Position numbers and translations under genes: made by a program
In this document: positions 34,565-45,596 of the stretch, one piece after another
How positions within the stretch are numbered: position 1 is the first letter of the stretch
How the letters are laid out: each line of letters starts with the position of its first letter
The notes under the pieces: model-generated
Told to the model about the DNA's origin: nothing
Database searches by the model: none
What the model saw: only the letters and a program-made list of their open reading frames with translations
Assembly (NCBI GenBank): GCA_945910005.1
Contig: OX246741.1
Location: 11,995,390-12,059,389 of the forward strand
Length of the DNA: 64,000 bases
Source of the DNA: Isoperla grammatica
Taxonomy: Eukaryota > Arthropoda > Insecta > Plecoptera > Perlodidae
Direction of reading: 5' to 3'

Positions 34565-36190
34565 GATCTTGATAACCTGTTATTCTTGGTTGATGGCAGA
34601 ATTTTCTATTCATGATTGGAGAAGTCACTGCCCTCTATAGATGTAGAGAGCTAGAGACAGGTCTGAAGGGGAGGGAGGGCGGTGGGAGGAACTCAAAGCA
34701 CAGGTTAGCGTGATCGTGCCCACCTTGGACTCTCCTTGAGGAAATCGATCGTTGTCGTGGTTATGAAAACAGAGGCACGGACTCCGATTGACTCTTACAG
34801 GCCTCGTAGTAATTAGTCCTGTGTTCCGTCCCGGCGGGGGCAAACACAAACACAAACACAACACACGACGAGGAGACGCGGGTGTGCGATGCTCTGATAG
34901 ACGCGCTGTCTAACGACGCGTGAACAATCGTGAGCTCCGTGACCTTCGGCCATTCTAGACGCCGGGGGGTGATTTATCCACAAAGATAAAAATAAATAAA
35001 AATAATTTGTGTTTATGGTCTACCCACTCGGTTAGAATAACTGATTTTCCGTGTGCTTCGTTGCTATAGACCTTTTTCAGAATTAATCTAGGACCCTTAG
35101 ATAGAGCTAATCACGGACCTCTAGATCTGCAATGACAACACTACACAACACTAAATAATGCAAAAATGCAAAATGCAATGAAAAATAATCAAAGTCACCC
35201 TTAAGGAACGTTTCAAAAACACAGTCCATGCTGCTCATCGTTTTGTCTAGAAACTTTCTTCTTGCGTTCATCTAGGACTCACCGAGGGAGCGGTCGCTCG
35301 CTGGAAAAGGAAAAGACTACTTGAAAAAAGGAATGAAATGAAAATAGAGCAATAACGTCTCTTTCTATTCCGTTACGGCAAAAACTATACCCACTTGAAA
35401 CACAAACTTAAGAAAGAATTAAATCTACGAAAGGAATGTTATCTCTGTAATGCAGACTCGTTCAGAAATACAATAACAGAAAAATAACTCATTTCTCTGG
35501 CTTTGCGCCGTTGTATTGTGGGGAGTTAGCGTGAGCCCCCCCCCCCCCCCCCTTCTCCGACCCCCCGCTGTTTTACTTATACACGAACATCTCGGCATTT
35601 CTATTAGCGCATAATTAACAATCTGCTTCTATTAGGTTTCGTATAAACAGTAAACAAAATTTAGCGCTTTGTTGTTTGAAAACGGAATTCTCTCTATTCA
35701 CTTACTTTGGTTTCCCGAGCAAAATGCTACGAGGAAATCGATTGCCGGCGTTCTAATTCGAAATTATGGTGATTTTAACTAGATTTCAACTCACAGCCTT
35801 CTCGTCAATAACGGCCAACGTTCGACGACGAGTTTCAGATGGTCGTCAAGCTGGTTTAAAATGTTTGTGGCCAGATTACACGTCTCTCTGTCAATCTACC
35901 GCGCGATCGCGTCGCGTGCACTAATTGATTGACGATGCTTCGGGGTAGAACGGCGCCGTATCACGACGTCTGCCAACTGTCTGTGTGTGAACTGAGGTTG
36001 CACAGGCGGTGGGTATCTTGACGTTGACCTCTGACGTCACAGTTAATGGCCCACATATTAGTGGCGCTAACATGAGACTTGTATTCTGGTGGCAACAAAA
36101 TGAACTATAGCAAAAGTGATGTTTAGTGGTCAGTTGTTGAATATTTGAATGGTTGAACGGAAAATGGCGCAGAAAGTCGTATTGACAGTC
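34565..36190. other. Spacer without recognised gene
   Basis: A poly-C run of about 16 bases is near 35537-35552. No coding or repeat feature was recognised. Confidence 0.45.
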
Positions 36191-36193
36191 TTA

Positions 36194-36275
36194 GGCCAAG
36201 TATTATGAAACTGCTAAATATTTAGTAGGCTACTAAGCTGTTCTCACCATGGCAACAACTAATGAGAATGGCGGC
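36194..36275 (+). mobile_element. One end of a MITE related to 13541-13687
   Basis: TTA at 36191-36193 is followed by GGCCAAGTATTATGAAACTG and then GCTGTTCTCACCATGGCAAC, matching the terminal and internal parts of the 13541 and 27300 elements. The other end is missing. Confidence 0.5.
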
Positions 36276-36853
36276 CATGGTGGTCAATGACGTGTATATA
36301 GTTAGTTGGTATAGTTAGTATAGGCGTTGATATAGTAATCGGAGATTCGCACGAAAACATGACGACTGCCATAGTATTAATCAACGTTGTACAGTAGTGT
36401 TTGTTGAAACCTTAGTTACCAAACCTAGATTACTAAATCGGAGCTTAACAAAGTTCCTACCCAGGGCTTGCTGCCTTATCGCGGTGGGTATGTTTGTGTG
36501 GTTTGGTGATTCCGAGATTATGCCGGCGGAAGCGTATGCTTCTAGTAGGACCCCTAGACGGACAGCCAGACGAAAGACATTCGCGTTCTGCCGTTTATCT
36601 TTTCCTCCCTTTAACGTACTGCTGGTTCCTTTTCTCCAAACACCTCCCGAAGTCATATGATGATTATAGTAGTCGAATATACGTCGTTTAAGAACAAACT
36701 AATTAAAAATTAACGACTTTGGCAAGTTCGGACCATATAGTGACGTAGTTTCCCGAGAGATGTACTTTCGTTAGGATATGTTTAGTTGTGTTACATTTTG
36801 TTTAATCGTCACTTGTTAGGCTAGAACAAGATGGCGGACAGAGCGGGTACTCA
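36276..36853. other. Presumed intron of the minus-strand gene, or 3' flank
   Basis: Follows the donor site at 36847-36854. Frames of 87-91 residues on both strands (36381-36660) have no supporting feature. Confidence 0.4.
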
Positions 36854-36859
36854 CCGGCA
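36847..36859 (-). promoter_or_regulatory. Splice donor of the RSPRxSL exon
   Basis: On the minus strand the sequence is TTGCCG|GTGAGTAC, close to the GTRAGT consensus. It lies 53 bases before the in-frame stop at 36802-36804. Intron phase is 1. Confidence 0.65.
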
Positions 36860-38376
36860 ACAGCTGCTGGCTCGATGACGCTCACGCCCCTAGCGGTGTA
36901 GTCGGCAGACCCAAAGCTGCCCGAAGAAGAACGACCCTCCCCGACGCTTCCTCTGGGACTGCGCAGGTACGTCGAGTCTGGTATGATGCTGTTGCGAGGA
37001 CTCCGGTTGAAGTCGGTGGGCACGAGGCTATTCCGGGGGCTGCGGTCGAACTCGGGTACGAGGCTACGTCGCGGTGACCGGTCGTACTCCGGCACCAGAC
37101 TGTTCCGCGGGCTGATCCGCTTCGACTCGGGGACCAGACTGTTCCGGGGACTCCGGTTCGGCTCCGGAGTGAGGCTGTTCCGGGGGGATCGGTCGCAATC
37201 CTCCGGGATGCTATTCCTTGGACTTCGATTTGGGTCCGGGATTAAACTGTGTCTTGGCGATCGGTCAAATCCCGCTACCACGCTGTTCCTTGGAGAACGG
37301 TCGTATTCGGGGATAATACTTCCTCTAGGACTTCGGCAGAAGTCAGACGGGATGAGGCTGTTTCGGGAACCTCGGTTTGACTCGGGGGCAGTCAGACAGT
37401 TCCTTGGGGAGCGATCATCGTCAGGGACTAGACTTCCCCTAGGACTTCGGCAGAAGTCAGACGGGACTAGGCTATTTCGGGACCCTCGGTTTGACTCGGG
37501 AGCAGTCAGACAGTTCCTTGGGGAGCGATCATCGTCAGGAACCAGACTTCCTCTGGGGCTTCGGTTGTAGCCAGACGGGTCTAGTAGGCTATTTCGGGAC
37601 CCTCGGTTTGACTCGGGGGCAGTCAGACAGTTCCTTGCGGAGCGATCATCGTCAGGGACCAGACTTCCTCTGGGACTTCGGTTGTAGCCAGATGGATCTA
37701 GGCTATGTCGGGACCCTCGGTTTGACTCGGGAGCCAGGCAAATCCTAGGGGAGCGGTCATCGTCAGGGACCAGACTTCCTCTGGGACTTCGGCTGTAGCC
37801 AGACGGGTCTAGGCTATTTCGGGACCCTCGGTTTGAATCTGGATCTATACAAATCCTGGGAGAGCGATCATCGTCAGGGATAAGACTCCCTCTGGGGGAA
37901 CGACTGGTGTCTGGCACGAGACTGTGTCGAGGAGATCGGTTGAACTCAGCGCCCAGGTTGTTCCTGGACCCTCGCAGGTGCGTGTCCGCCTCAACCAACA
38001 GCCCGTTGTGGCCGGAGTCCGGCACTAGGCTGTTCCTAGGCGAGCGGTTGTACCCCCGCCCCAGGTCTTCCGGCACCAGACTGTTCCTCGGGCTAGTTCG
38101 CTTCACTTCCGGTACAACACCCCGCTTCGGCTCGTAGTCGCACGGAGAGTCGGCGATGCTGCCGCGAGGGCTGCGATTATAGCTACTTCCGTTGTCCTCT
38201 GACGGGCCGGAAATAGAACTTCGCGGTGACGAAGAATCTGACGCGCTGACGGCGACACTAGCTCTCCTGCCGTTGGTGACGGGAGGCGACGCGAGCGACC
38301 TCTGTGCAGCCGAACTGTTGCTCGCAGCGCTGCGCGACTGTCGACGGCGACGAGACGAACTACTTCGAGCCAACAT
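36855..38376 (-). CDS. First coding exon of an RSPRxSL-repeat protein
   Basis: I do not recognise the gene. The first 507 codons and one base encode a hydrophilic, probably disordered protein. Residues 1-60 are Ser/Arg/Ala-rich. After that, motifs of the form RSPRNSLVPE or RSPRGSLVPDDD recur more than 20 times. A block at about residues 158-355 is built of 38-39-residue repeats (RSPRGSLVPDDD, RSPRNCLTAPESN, RGSRNSL). The SP and RxS patterns resemble sites for proline-directed and basic-directed kinases. ATG 38376 has G at -3, and an in-frame TAA lies 30 bases upstream (38407-38409). At the 3' end GCCG|GTGAGTAC is a consensus splice donor, so coding probably continues in an exon to the left. 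Read through, the frame ends at 36802 (524 residues). No downstream exon was identified. Confidence 0.75.
37310..37900 (-). repeat. Coding minisatellite inside the RSPRxSL exon
   Basis: Units of about 114-117 bases, in frame, contain (plus strand) GACTTCCTCTGGGACTTCGG and CATCGTCAGG. Units differ in length by whole codons, which keeps the frame. Copy number is likely to vary between individuals. Confidence 0.8.
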
Positions 38377-39137
38377 GGCAGCGGGGCGAAGCGAGTCAGG
38401 GAGGAGTTATCATCTGCAATGCATAGAATCACGGCTAAGAAAATATTGTGAATGCAAGAGTGTTTTCAGCACACACACATTCAAAAGACAAAATGTAGAT
38501 GGATGTTGAAGAGAGATGGAAATGTTTTTGAAATGAATGCTGAAGTTTGTGTCAACATAATCGAAATCCAAAGTTGAAGGAGAATTACAAACTTCGTTCT
38601 ATCCAAACTCTTCAACTCCTCTCACATCGCAACTAATCAAAACAAGCTACTCGAAAAAGCTTCTGTCACTTTATTACATGATAAATCTACATTCTCCTAT
38701 TCACTCTCTTCACTGTAACTTGCTTGAACTATCTTTACGAGATAACTTGACTCGACGCAACAACTTGCACAACAACAAACCATTAGAACAGACAACGACA
38801 AACCAATACCATAACTAACATTTTGTAATAGAAAGATACATTCAATCATAATATCCAAGCCCTTCTAGGAATAGTTTTATACACACAGAGTAACATCTCT
38901 TTGAATCTCCGCTCGTTGCTGCACAATATATATAGTCACAGCGTTTATTCACATAGATCAAACACAGTTTCTCTCCTCTCAACGAGCAAGCAGACATTTC
39001 AATGAGCTTGCAAAGAAAGAAGGTATAACGACAAACATCCTACCTCGACCACTTTGCTCTGCTTTATTTGTAAAGGTTTTCAAGCTTTTATTTTTAAACA
39101 ACACGTTTTAGTGTTCATCCGGTAATTGCTTCCGTCT
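38377..39137. other. 5' flank of the RSPRxSL exon
   Basis: A possible splice acceptor on the minus strand, ATGCATTGCAG, lies about 40 bases before the ATG. The rest shows no clear promoter or exon. Confidence 0.35.
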
Positions 39138-39162
39138 CTCTCTTTCTCTCTCTCTCTCTCTC
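39138..39162. repeat. (CT)n microsatellite
   Basis: CT run interrupted by TTT, followed by CGCGCTCGAGC. Confidence 0.85.
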
Positions 39163-40129
39163 GCGCTCGAGCACTGGGGTCGAGAGTAGATTCCGCCGAG
39201 TCTATCCAGGACTCGCACAATGAGGTCCTTGACAGAGGATGCCATCGCATGGCTGCAGGACACCGCTTACTGTCGATAGGGCACGTTTGATAATAGGAAT
39301 GAGAGAGTTCTCTAGCTAGAAACAGTTGATCTCTTGTTGTCGGAGAGTCGTCGGGTCAGATTGTATTATCGAATGAGCCCCCGGTGAAGGGTTGGTTTTA
39401 ATGGGTGCTAAACATTAATTAATATGTGCTAGGAGTTTATTTTTCAAAATTGAGCATGTCAAGTGTTTACTAAAAGTGAAGCAATTGCCAGTTAAAGTAA
39501 TAGTCCGGATGCATGCTGGTGGCAAGAAAAGAAGTTATTCTAGGGAGGATATTAGCTGTAAAATATTGAACACTTGTGAAATTCGCTTACCATAATTATT
39601 TGCAAGAAGAAAAATAAAACTTAAATTCGTTGTATAATACGATACAGTAATGCACTGCACCACTTATAGAAACTAAAAGCTTAGTTTTGTTCGTATAAAA
39701 CTCATTCATTCAGCAATACAATATTATATCAGTCTTGCTGTGAACAAGAGTAGTTTGTGTTTATATACTCAATGGAATAGTACACTCCGTCATGATACAC
39801 ACAGTACACGATACATAGAGAGACAATGAATAAAAAACAACGCTTCAATCTAATGGAAGCTTTCTTCGGTAAAGCACTGATGATACGCCAACATGGTTGC
39901 ACCCTGTGCTAAGAGTGATTAGTGTTTACTTCCATAACGACCCACGACGCCCCCGCCCCCGCCCCCGTGAAACAGATACCCCACACGTGAGTGACGGAGA
40001 GCGCTCCGTGTAGCGTGGAGAGCGCTCCGCTCCGCTTCTTTGAGAACGCACTCACGTGTCGAGTGTGGGCAGATCGACCTCGGATACATTACAACGCCTT
40101 CTTTATGGCGTTTTCCAATGATAACAAGA
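39163..40129. other. Spacer without recognised gene
   Basis: Contains a CCCCGCC-rich stretch near 39948-39967. No feature of note. Confidence 0.4.
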
Positions 40130-40200
40130 TCTACTTGATCTCCGCCTAGCGGAGGCGCGTGGGAGTTCGACGAGCCTCCGCTAGGCGGAGATCAAGTAGA
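40130..40200. repeat. Perfect 27-bp inverted repeat, 17-base loop
   Basis: Arms 40130-40156 and 40174-40200 are exact reverse complements with core TCCGCCTAGCGGAGGC. Outside the arms CCAATG and CATTGG-like bases extend the pairing imperfectly, so this may be the centre of a hairpin element. No target-site duplication seen. Confidence 0.9.
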
Positions 40201-40270
40201 CCTTGCAATGGCTACACTAGATCGCCTTTAGCAATTAGAACAACAATACACCACAATACAATTAATTAGT

Positions 40271-40560
40271 GAGGTGTAGGTTTTGTTTATGGTTGCTATG
40301 GAGTTTGTTTCTCTTAAGGATGGTCCACACAGATTTTTTAAGCATAAGATTTAAGGTTTAACGCGTAGTCGTAAAGTTGGATCATAGGAAACACGTACTG
40401 GCGTTCACACAAGTTTTAGTTTTAAGACGTTGTTTTTAGTTTTAAGACGTTGTTTTCATTGTTGAAACCTTATGCATTATGTCTAAAAAATCTGTGTGGA
40501 CCAGCCCTTATGAAAAATAGCATGTAATAAAACAATTCCATAGCAACAAATCCTACGCCT
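40271..40560. mobile_element. Small hairpin element split by a second MITE
   Basis: GAGGTGTAGGTTTTGTTTAT with GTTGCTATGGAG on the left pairs with CCATAGCAACAAATCCTACG on the right. Between the arms sits the 191-bp MITE at 40317-40507. Without it and one TTA, the older element would be about 100 bp. Confidence 0.65.
40317..40507. mobile_element. 191-bp MITE with TTA duplication (nested)
   Basis: AGGATGGTCCACACAGATTT and AAATCTGTGTGGACCAGCCC are the ends. TTA is at 40314-40316 and 40508-40510. The interior shares GTCGTAAAGTTGGATCATAG and CGTACTGGCGTTCACACAA with 34371-34561, with an internal duplication of GTTTTAGTTTTAAGACGTTG-type sequence. Confidence 0.88.
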
Positions 40561-40925
40561 ATACTTATACTTATATTACATAATCCGTGACGACAACACC
40601 TTGCAAGTTAACTAGATGGGACTTCAGGAGTATCCGAGAGTGACTTGACTATACCCCGTTGTTGCTACGTCATCATAACAAGGAAACACGAAGATAACGT
40701 GAAATGTTGCCCCCTCCATAAGTCCTCGAGGTGAGTGAGGTGCGTTGAATGATGATATAGGCTTCACTTAGTTATCTTTCTTGACACCTGCCACGAGAAC
40801 CAGTGATTGATTTCACAAACATCGAAGTTCGAGCCTCCGTTGTTAGCGCGAGGTTCAAGGTCAAGGCGCTCATTGGCTCGGCCTAGTGACGTCACAGACC
40901 CTATCCCTTCACAGAACGAGAGATA
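40561..40925. other. Spacer without recognised gene
   Basis: No repeat, RNA gene or coding region recognised. Confidence 0.4.
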
Positions 40926-41170
40926 TATACCTCTTTCTTCAGAGTTACCTTGGGCCTGTTTTATACCCCTGGCCCAGACGGGGTAATGGATGTTTGGTAC
41001 GAGAGTCCAGCAAGGGAAGGCAGCGCCAAGTGGGAGGAGGAATCTTAAGGAAATTGTGGGGGAAAAGAGACAGGGTCTCCCTTTTTGTCACCTCTTACTA
41101 TTGATAGATAGAGTCACCTTGAGCCTATTCTTCCCCGGGCCTAGACATGGGTAATGGATGTTTGGTACGC
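40926..41170 (+). repeat. Two copies of the CTCTTAYGATTG / GGGCC dispersed repeat
   Basis: Copy one (about 40926-41000) and copy two (about 41071-41170) both run from AGAGTTACCTTGGGCC / AGAGTCACCTTGAGCC to GGTAATGGATGTTTGGTACG. They are related to 19071-19146 and 42617-42692. Confidence 0.6.
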
Positions 41171-41301
41171 GACATAAGAAAATCAAGGGTACCTATAGGT
41201 GAGAACATGTTATTTACCATAGCAACTCTTCCTCCTTTATTTGTTTTAATTCGATATGGTTACTGATCGTTATTTCTAATAAGCATAGAGATGTTGTCAA
41301 T
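41171..41301. other. Short spacer
   Basis: No feature recognised. Confidence 0.4.
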
Positions 41302-42347
41302 AACGTGGATTGTTCGTGTTCAGTAAAAGCGTGAACATGTTCGAACCAAGACCCGATAAACACACACTCATCGAAGCTCCCCACTCGCTGCCACCTCTCT
41401 CCTTCAGTGTGTCCAAGGTCCGGTAATCTTCTAGCGGAGGTGTTGGGAGATGTTGCAATAAGTCTAATTAACGAAGTATTTATTACTTCGTAAATAAGAC
41501 TGTTACAAAACATTACAGGATATACTAAAGGTATGTCTGTCCGACACTTGATTTACTAATGTATGCGAGTGTATGCACGAAGAAGCCGCCACTCTCATAA
41601 ACATGCGTCCCTACTGGGGACTTGGTTATGTCCCATATTTATGACACTTGCTAAATGTACTTGTTCATATACACGCGTGTGTACTACACTCTTTCCCCAG
41701 GGTGGTATAAAGCGCACATCATGAACGGTTACACCATTTAATATTTAATAATAATACAGGATTAATGTTTTTCTTCTTTCGCCCGTATTACACGTTACAC
41801 TCAATGTTGAAGTTATACACGACTGTAGTAGCATGGTATAAGTTTGTTAGTGCCATTAAAAGTGGTTACTGCGCAGTTGCGGTAGTAATTTACCGCTCTA
41901 AATTCTACATTGAGTGAATTAAATGGGGTAATACGGGCAGACGTGTTGGATGTGACATTAACTCGACAACTTTATTGCCGTACACGATATATGAAACATC
42001 AATGTCACCTGTTTCACTGCGGGGTGGATTCTAGTCGAGTGGCTATCGTGAATATCAGGTACACGAGTGTACAAGGTCCGTCAATCTGGCTCGGCGAGGT
42101 TTACCGAACCTCCGCTAGGAGATTTACGGATCTTGGTCACACTGAAGGAGAGAGGTGGCAGCGAGTGGGGAGCTTAGATGAGTGTGTGTTTATCGGGTTT
42201 TGGTTCGAACATTTTCACGCTTTTACTGAACACGAACAATCCACGTAATTAATTAATTGTTCGTGATCGGTAAAAGCGTGAAAATGTTCGAACTAAGAGC
42301 CGATAAACACATCTCATCTAAGCTCCCCACTCGCTGCCACCTCTCTA
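41302..42347. repeat. Three inverted copies of a ~90-140-bp repeat
   Basis: Copy A (41302-41441) is inverted relative to copy B (42107-42247), and copy C (42260-42346) is inverted relative to B. All share GAGGTGGCAGCGAGTGGGGA and AAAGCGTGAA motifs. Copies B and C form a hairpin of about 90-base arms. Copy C is bounded by TAATTAATTAATTG on both sides (42246-42259 and 42346-42359). Frames at 41214-41513 (-) and 41910-42248 (+) share a similar peptide, but their differences mostly change the amino acid, so a coding role is unlikely. Confidence 0.8.
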
Positions 42348-42359
42348 ATTAATTAATTG

Positions 42360-44410
42360 GTGTTTAACGACGTCTCGAGATCTGGGTAATTTGACGAGGA
42401 AGAAAAGGGATAAGAAAGATTTTTAAAAAATTTAAAGGGGTAAAGTAGTCCCGTAGCGACTTTGTGATTACTTATGTCGTAGATGAGTAAGTCGCAGCCA
42501 ATGAACGGGTGTATTTTTCAAATAATGACATTTGGTTGGCCAATATCTCACTTATCTATGACGTCAGTATCCACAAGCTTGCTTTGTAACGATTTTGAAT
42601 AGATGAATAGGGGAAATTGAAGAACCTCATTTCGTTGACTCTTACGATTGGCAGAGTCACCCTGGGCTAAATTCTACCTCGGGTTCAGAAGATGAAACAA
42701 TCCACGTAGACAGTCGAGATACTTGACTTTCATTACCTCAGACAAACTACAAATCGGAGTGAACGGTTTTCTACTCGGACAATTAATAATTGTCCGGTTA
42801 TCTCTTTCCTCCGACTGCGTCCACGGAACGAGTTCTCCACATCGAGCAGTAATCAAGTTCTCAGCTCGCCGTCTCGCAGAACTTAGCCGTCATATGAAAC
42901 CAATATTGAAAACCAATTTTCTCTCTCAACGGAAGAAAAAAAAGATAATCCGAAAATCTGACGAAGGTCGTGCATTGGATTACGTGTCTCACTCTCGCGC
43001 CAAAGAGGGGGATGGGAGGGGGGAGGGGGGGGGGAGAGAGGGCGGAGACACATCACGGGCCACTTAGAAATAAGGGAAACATTAATAAAATACTGCAGCA
43101 TAAATATTTGCCACTCTGAGACGAATGGCCACGTTCAAGATGGAAGTAACCGAATTTAAAATGCAAGAACGTTTCCACGGATGAGTTATGAGATAAGTAG
43201 GCGTATAATGTCTGCCTTACTTTCAGAGACTGTTGCAAAGGGCTAACTTTATATGAATATGCAAAACAGACTCAGTCTAATCGTGAAGCATGCTGCGTGA
43301 GCCAATACAAGACACATGAACACACAGTACATGTTACGTTGTGTGGTTTCAATAATTGCGAGCAAACAATTCCACCAAGCTTGCTTAGTTAAATAATGAG
43401 TTTATAAAATTCTCTGCGCATGATCTGTGCTGTCGTGGCTCCTTACAGATATTCACTTCAGCGACACGAAAAACTAATGAAATTTAATCCGTTGTATACA
43501 GCTTACACTTGAACACAAGCAGGTCAGTACTCAGTAGCCCGTATTTGGTACTTTCATAAGCAATTTACTTGCATTGCAGTAGATTCCCAATGGTGTTGAT
43601 AAATTGTTATGATCTTCCGTATAAAAACATTACCATGATGCACTATTTGTTTGTGGAGTCTTATGTTTTAAGTACGAATAAAGTCAAAATTCTGTGCATT
43701 TATAGTCGAAATTATAATAATTATAACACGTTATCACCGGCAGGTTATCAATGGGAAACGCCAAATGCTATAAAAACGATAATCTTGAGCAGTATTAAGT
43801 TTACAATAAATAAAGTATAAAACCGAGATGTTTCCATGCCTGTATAGTTCCTAGCGCGTTGCCTGCAGCCCTTCTCCTAGACTGCTGTGTGGGTTGCGTG
43901 CCTGGAAGTGTTTCAAGCAAGCACATAATAATCATCCCCCTCCCCTCCCCTCCACCCCCCTCCCTCCCCGTGATTCCGGGCATCGGTCGGGGAGAGAGAA
44001 TAAGCCGACCTCCGATTCGGAAAACGTTGCACGGGGATTAGGCTAAAAAGAAAAGCCATGGAATATCGTGGAGATCTAGACAGGAAGATTTGTTTGAATT
44101 TCCACCTTTCGCTCACTTTTATTTCCTCTTTAAATCCTAAATACATTTTGAAGAGGGGGTGGGGGGGTTGCACGCGCTATTCTGCGTTATTACTTAGATA
44201 ATAACAGCCTCGACCAATTGTTCCAGTTTCTTGTAAAAACGTGACACAAGCCAACGCCCTTCAAAAGAAAATTACCCACTCTCATCTTTTATATGGAATG
44301 GAGAACCATTTGTGTCAGGTCGCATCTTGACACAATCATTGTCAAAACAACTTTAGAGACCTAAAGTACGTTTTAGAAATCACATTCACTAAACTACGGT
44401 TTATATTTTA
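42360..44410. other. Spacer with dispersed repeat and poly-G
   Basis: Holds a copy of the CTCTTAYGATTG family at 42617-42692 and a G-rich run near 43010-43040. Frames such as 42723-43067 and 43569-43820 have no recognised features. Confidence 0.4.
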
Positions 44411-44419
44411 CAGTTTAAA

Positions 44420-44685
44420 GGTAACTAGTCCCATAGTGACCTCAGATCTGCATCTAACATCTCTTTCATGCACGCTGTTTGAACGAAAATTTACGGATTA
44501 CTGGCAATCTGTCATACTTTCGTAAATGGATGGGAGTGTACAAGACTCACTAACCCCGACAGCTGTGTTCGCAATTTCCAGGTACCCAACCCAAGGACGC
44601 AAATGATCACAACTTGACCAGTTTTAAGTAGATGGTTAGAACTTGAGGAGCAGAAAATCAAGTTGATACTATTAAAGAGAGTGTC
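44420..44685 (+). repeat. Dispersed repeat, copy of 25441-25710
   Basis: Collinear with 25441-25710 over about 260 bases at moderate identity. Confidence 0.6.
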
Positions 44686-44747
44686 AGATGAACGAGCTCC
44701 TCGCTACGAGTAGACTTGATTTGATAGCATAGCTTCATTTGATTGGC

Positions 44748-45247
44748 TGATAGCATGGAACTCGCCGGCAGCCCAATACAGGGTTGAGCTAGCTCGCGCG
44801 AGCTGGCTAGGAGTAGAATTGAACTTTATAGCACGGAACTCGCCGGCAGTCCGATACAGGGTCGAGCCAGCTCGCGCGAGCTACGAGTAGACACACTTGA
44901 TAGCATGAAACGCGCCGGCAGTCCGATACAGGGTCGAGCCAGCTCGCGCGAGCTACGAGTAGACACACTTGATAGCATGGAACTCGCCGGCAGCCCAATA
45001 CAGGGTTGAGCTAGCTCGCGCGAGCTGGCTAGGAGTAGAATTGAACTTTATAGCACGGAACTCGCCGGCAGCCCGATACAGGGTTGAGCCAGCTCGCGCG
45101 AGCTACGAGTAGACACACTTGATAGCATGGAACTCGCCGGCAGCCCGATACAGGGTTGAGCCAGCTCGCGCGAGCTACGAGTAGACACACTTGATAGCAT
45201 GGAACGCGCCGGCAGCCCGATACAGGGTTGAGCCAGCTCGCGCGACT
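44748..45247. repeat. 72-80-bp tandem array with trimeric higher-order repeat
   Basis: Seven units contain CGCCGGCAG, ATACAGGGT and the perfect palindrome AGCTCGCGCGAGCT. Units 1 and 4 are a longer type (GGCTAGGAGTAGAATTG) and units 2 and 5 begin TATAGCACGG. The array therefore repeats as trimers of about 222 bases, beginning at 44748 and 44972. Minus-strand frames here repeat a short peptide and are not accepted as genes. Confidence 0.9.
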
Positions 45248-45575
45248 ACTATCTAGTATTCTTCTGTCGTGTATCAGAGATAATAAAAGGCTCGCGCGAG
45301 TTTCTCGATCATCTGACACGGCTTTAAGACTCGACTGTGTCGTGAGGATGATGCTAGTTATACGGGGGGTGAACTTTCTTGCCACGTTCTACCCGCACAT
45401 GATGACGTCACACGCTGTGCGTGCTCAGCGTGTTGCAAGAGCTGGTTAGGCACACAACGTAGTGTGTCAACACTCGACGAGGCTTAGGTCAAGGTCATGT
45501 TGTGCTAAGGTATTGCGTGCCCCTCCAATGTCACCGTTTATGAAGTTAGCCAAACTCTCATGCTTACGAAATTGC
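45248..45575. other. Spacer without recognised feature
   Basis: No gene or repeat recognised. Confidence 0.4.
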
Positions 45576-45596
45576 CAATGATATGTGACACCTATA

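Noticed and set aside
36381..36660. Frames of 87-91 residues on both strands as further exons of the RSPRxSL gene
   Set aside because: No similarity in composition, no matching acceptor identified, and both strands are open equally.
41214..42248. Similar peptides on opposite strands as a gene family
   Set aside because: They come from inverted copies of a repeat, and the differences mostly change the amino acid.
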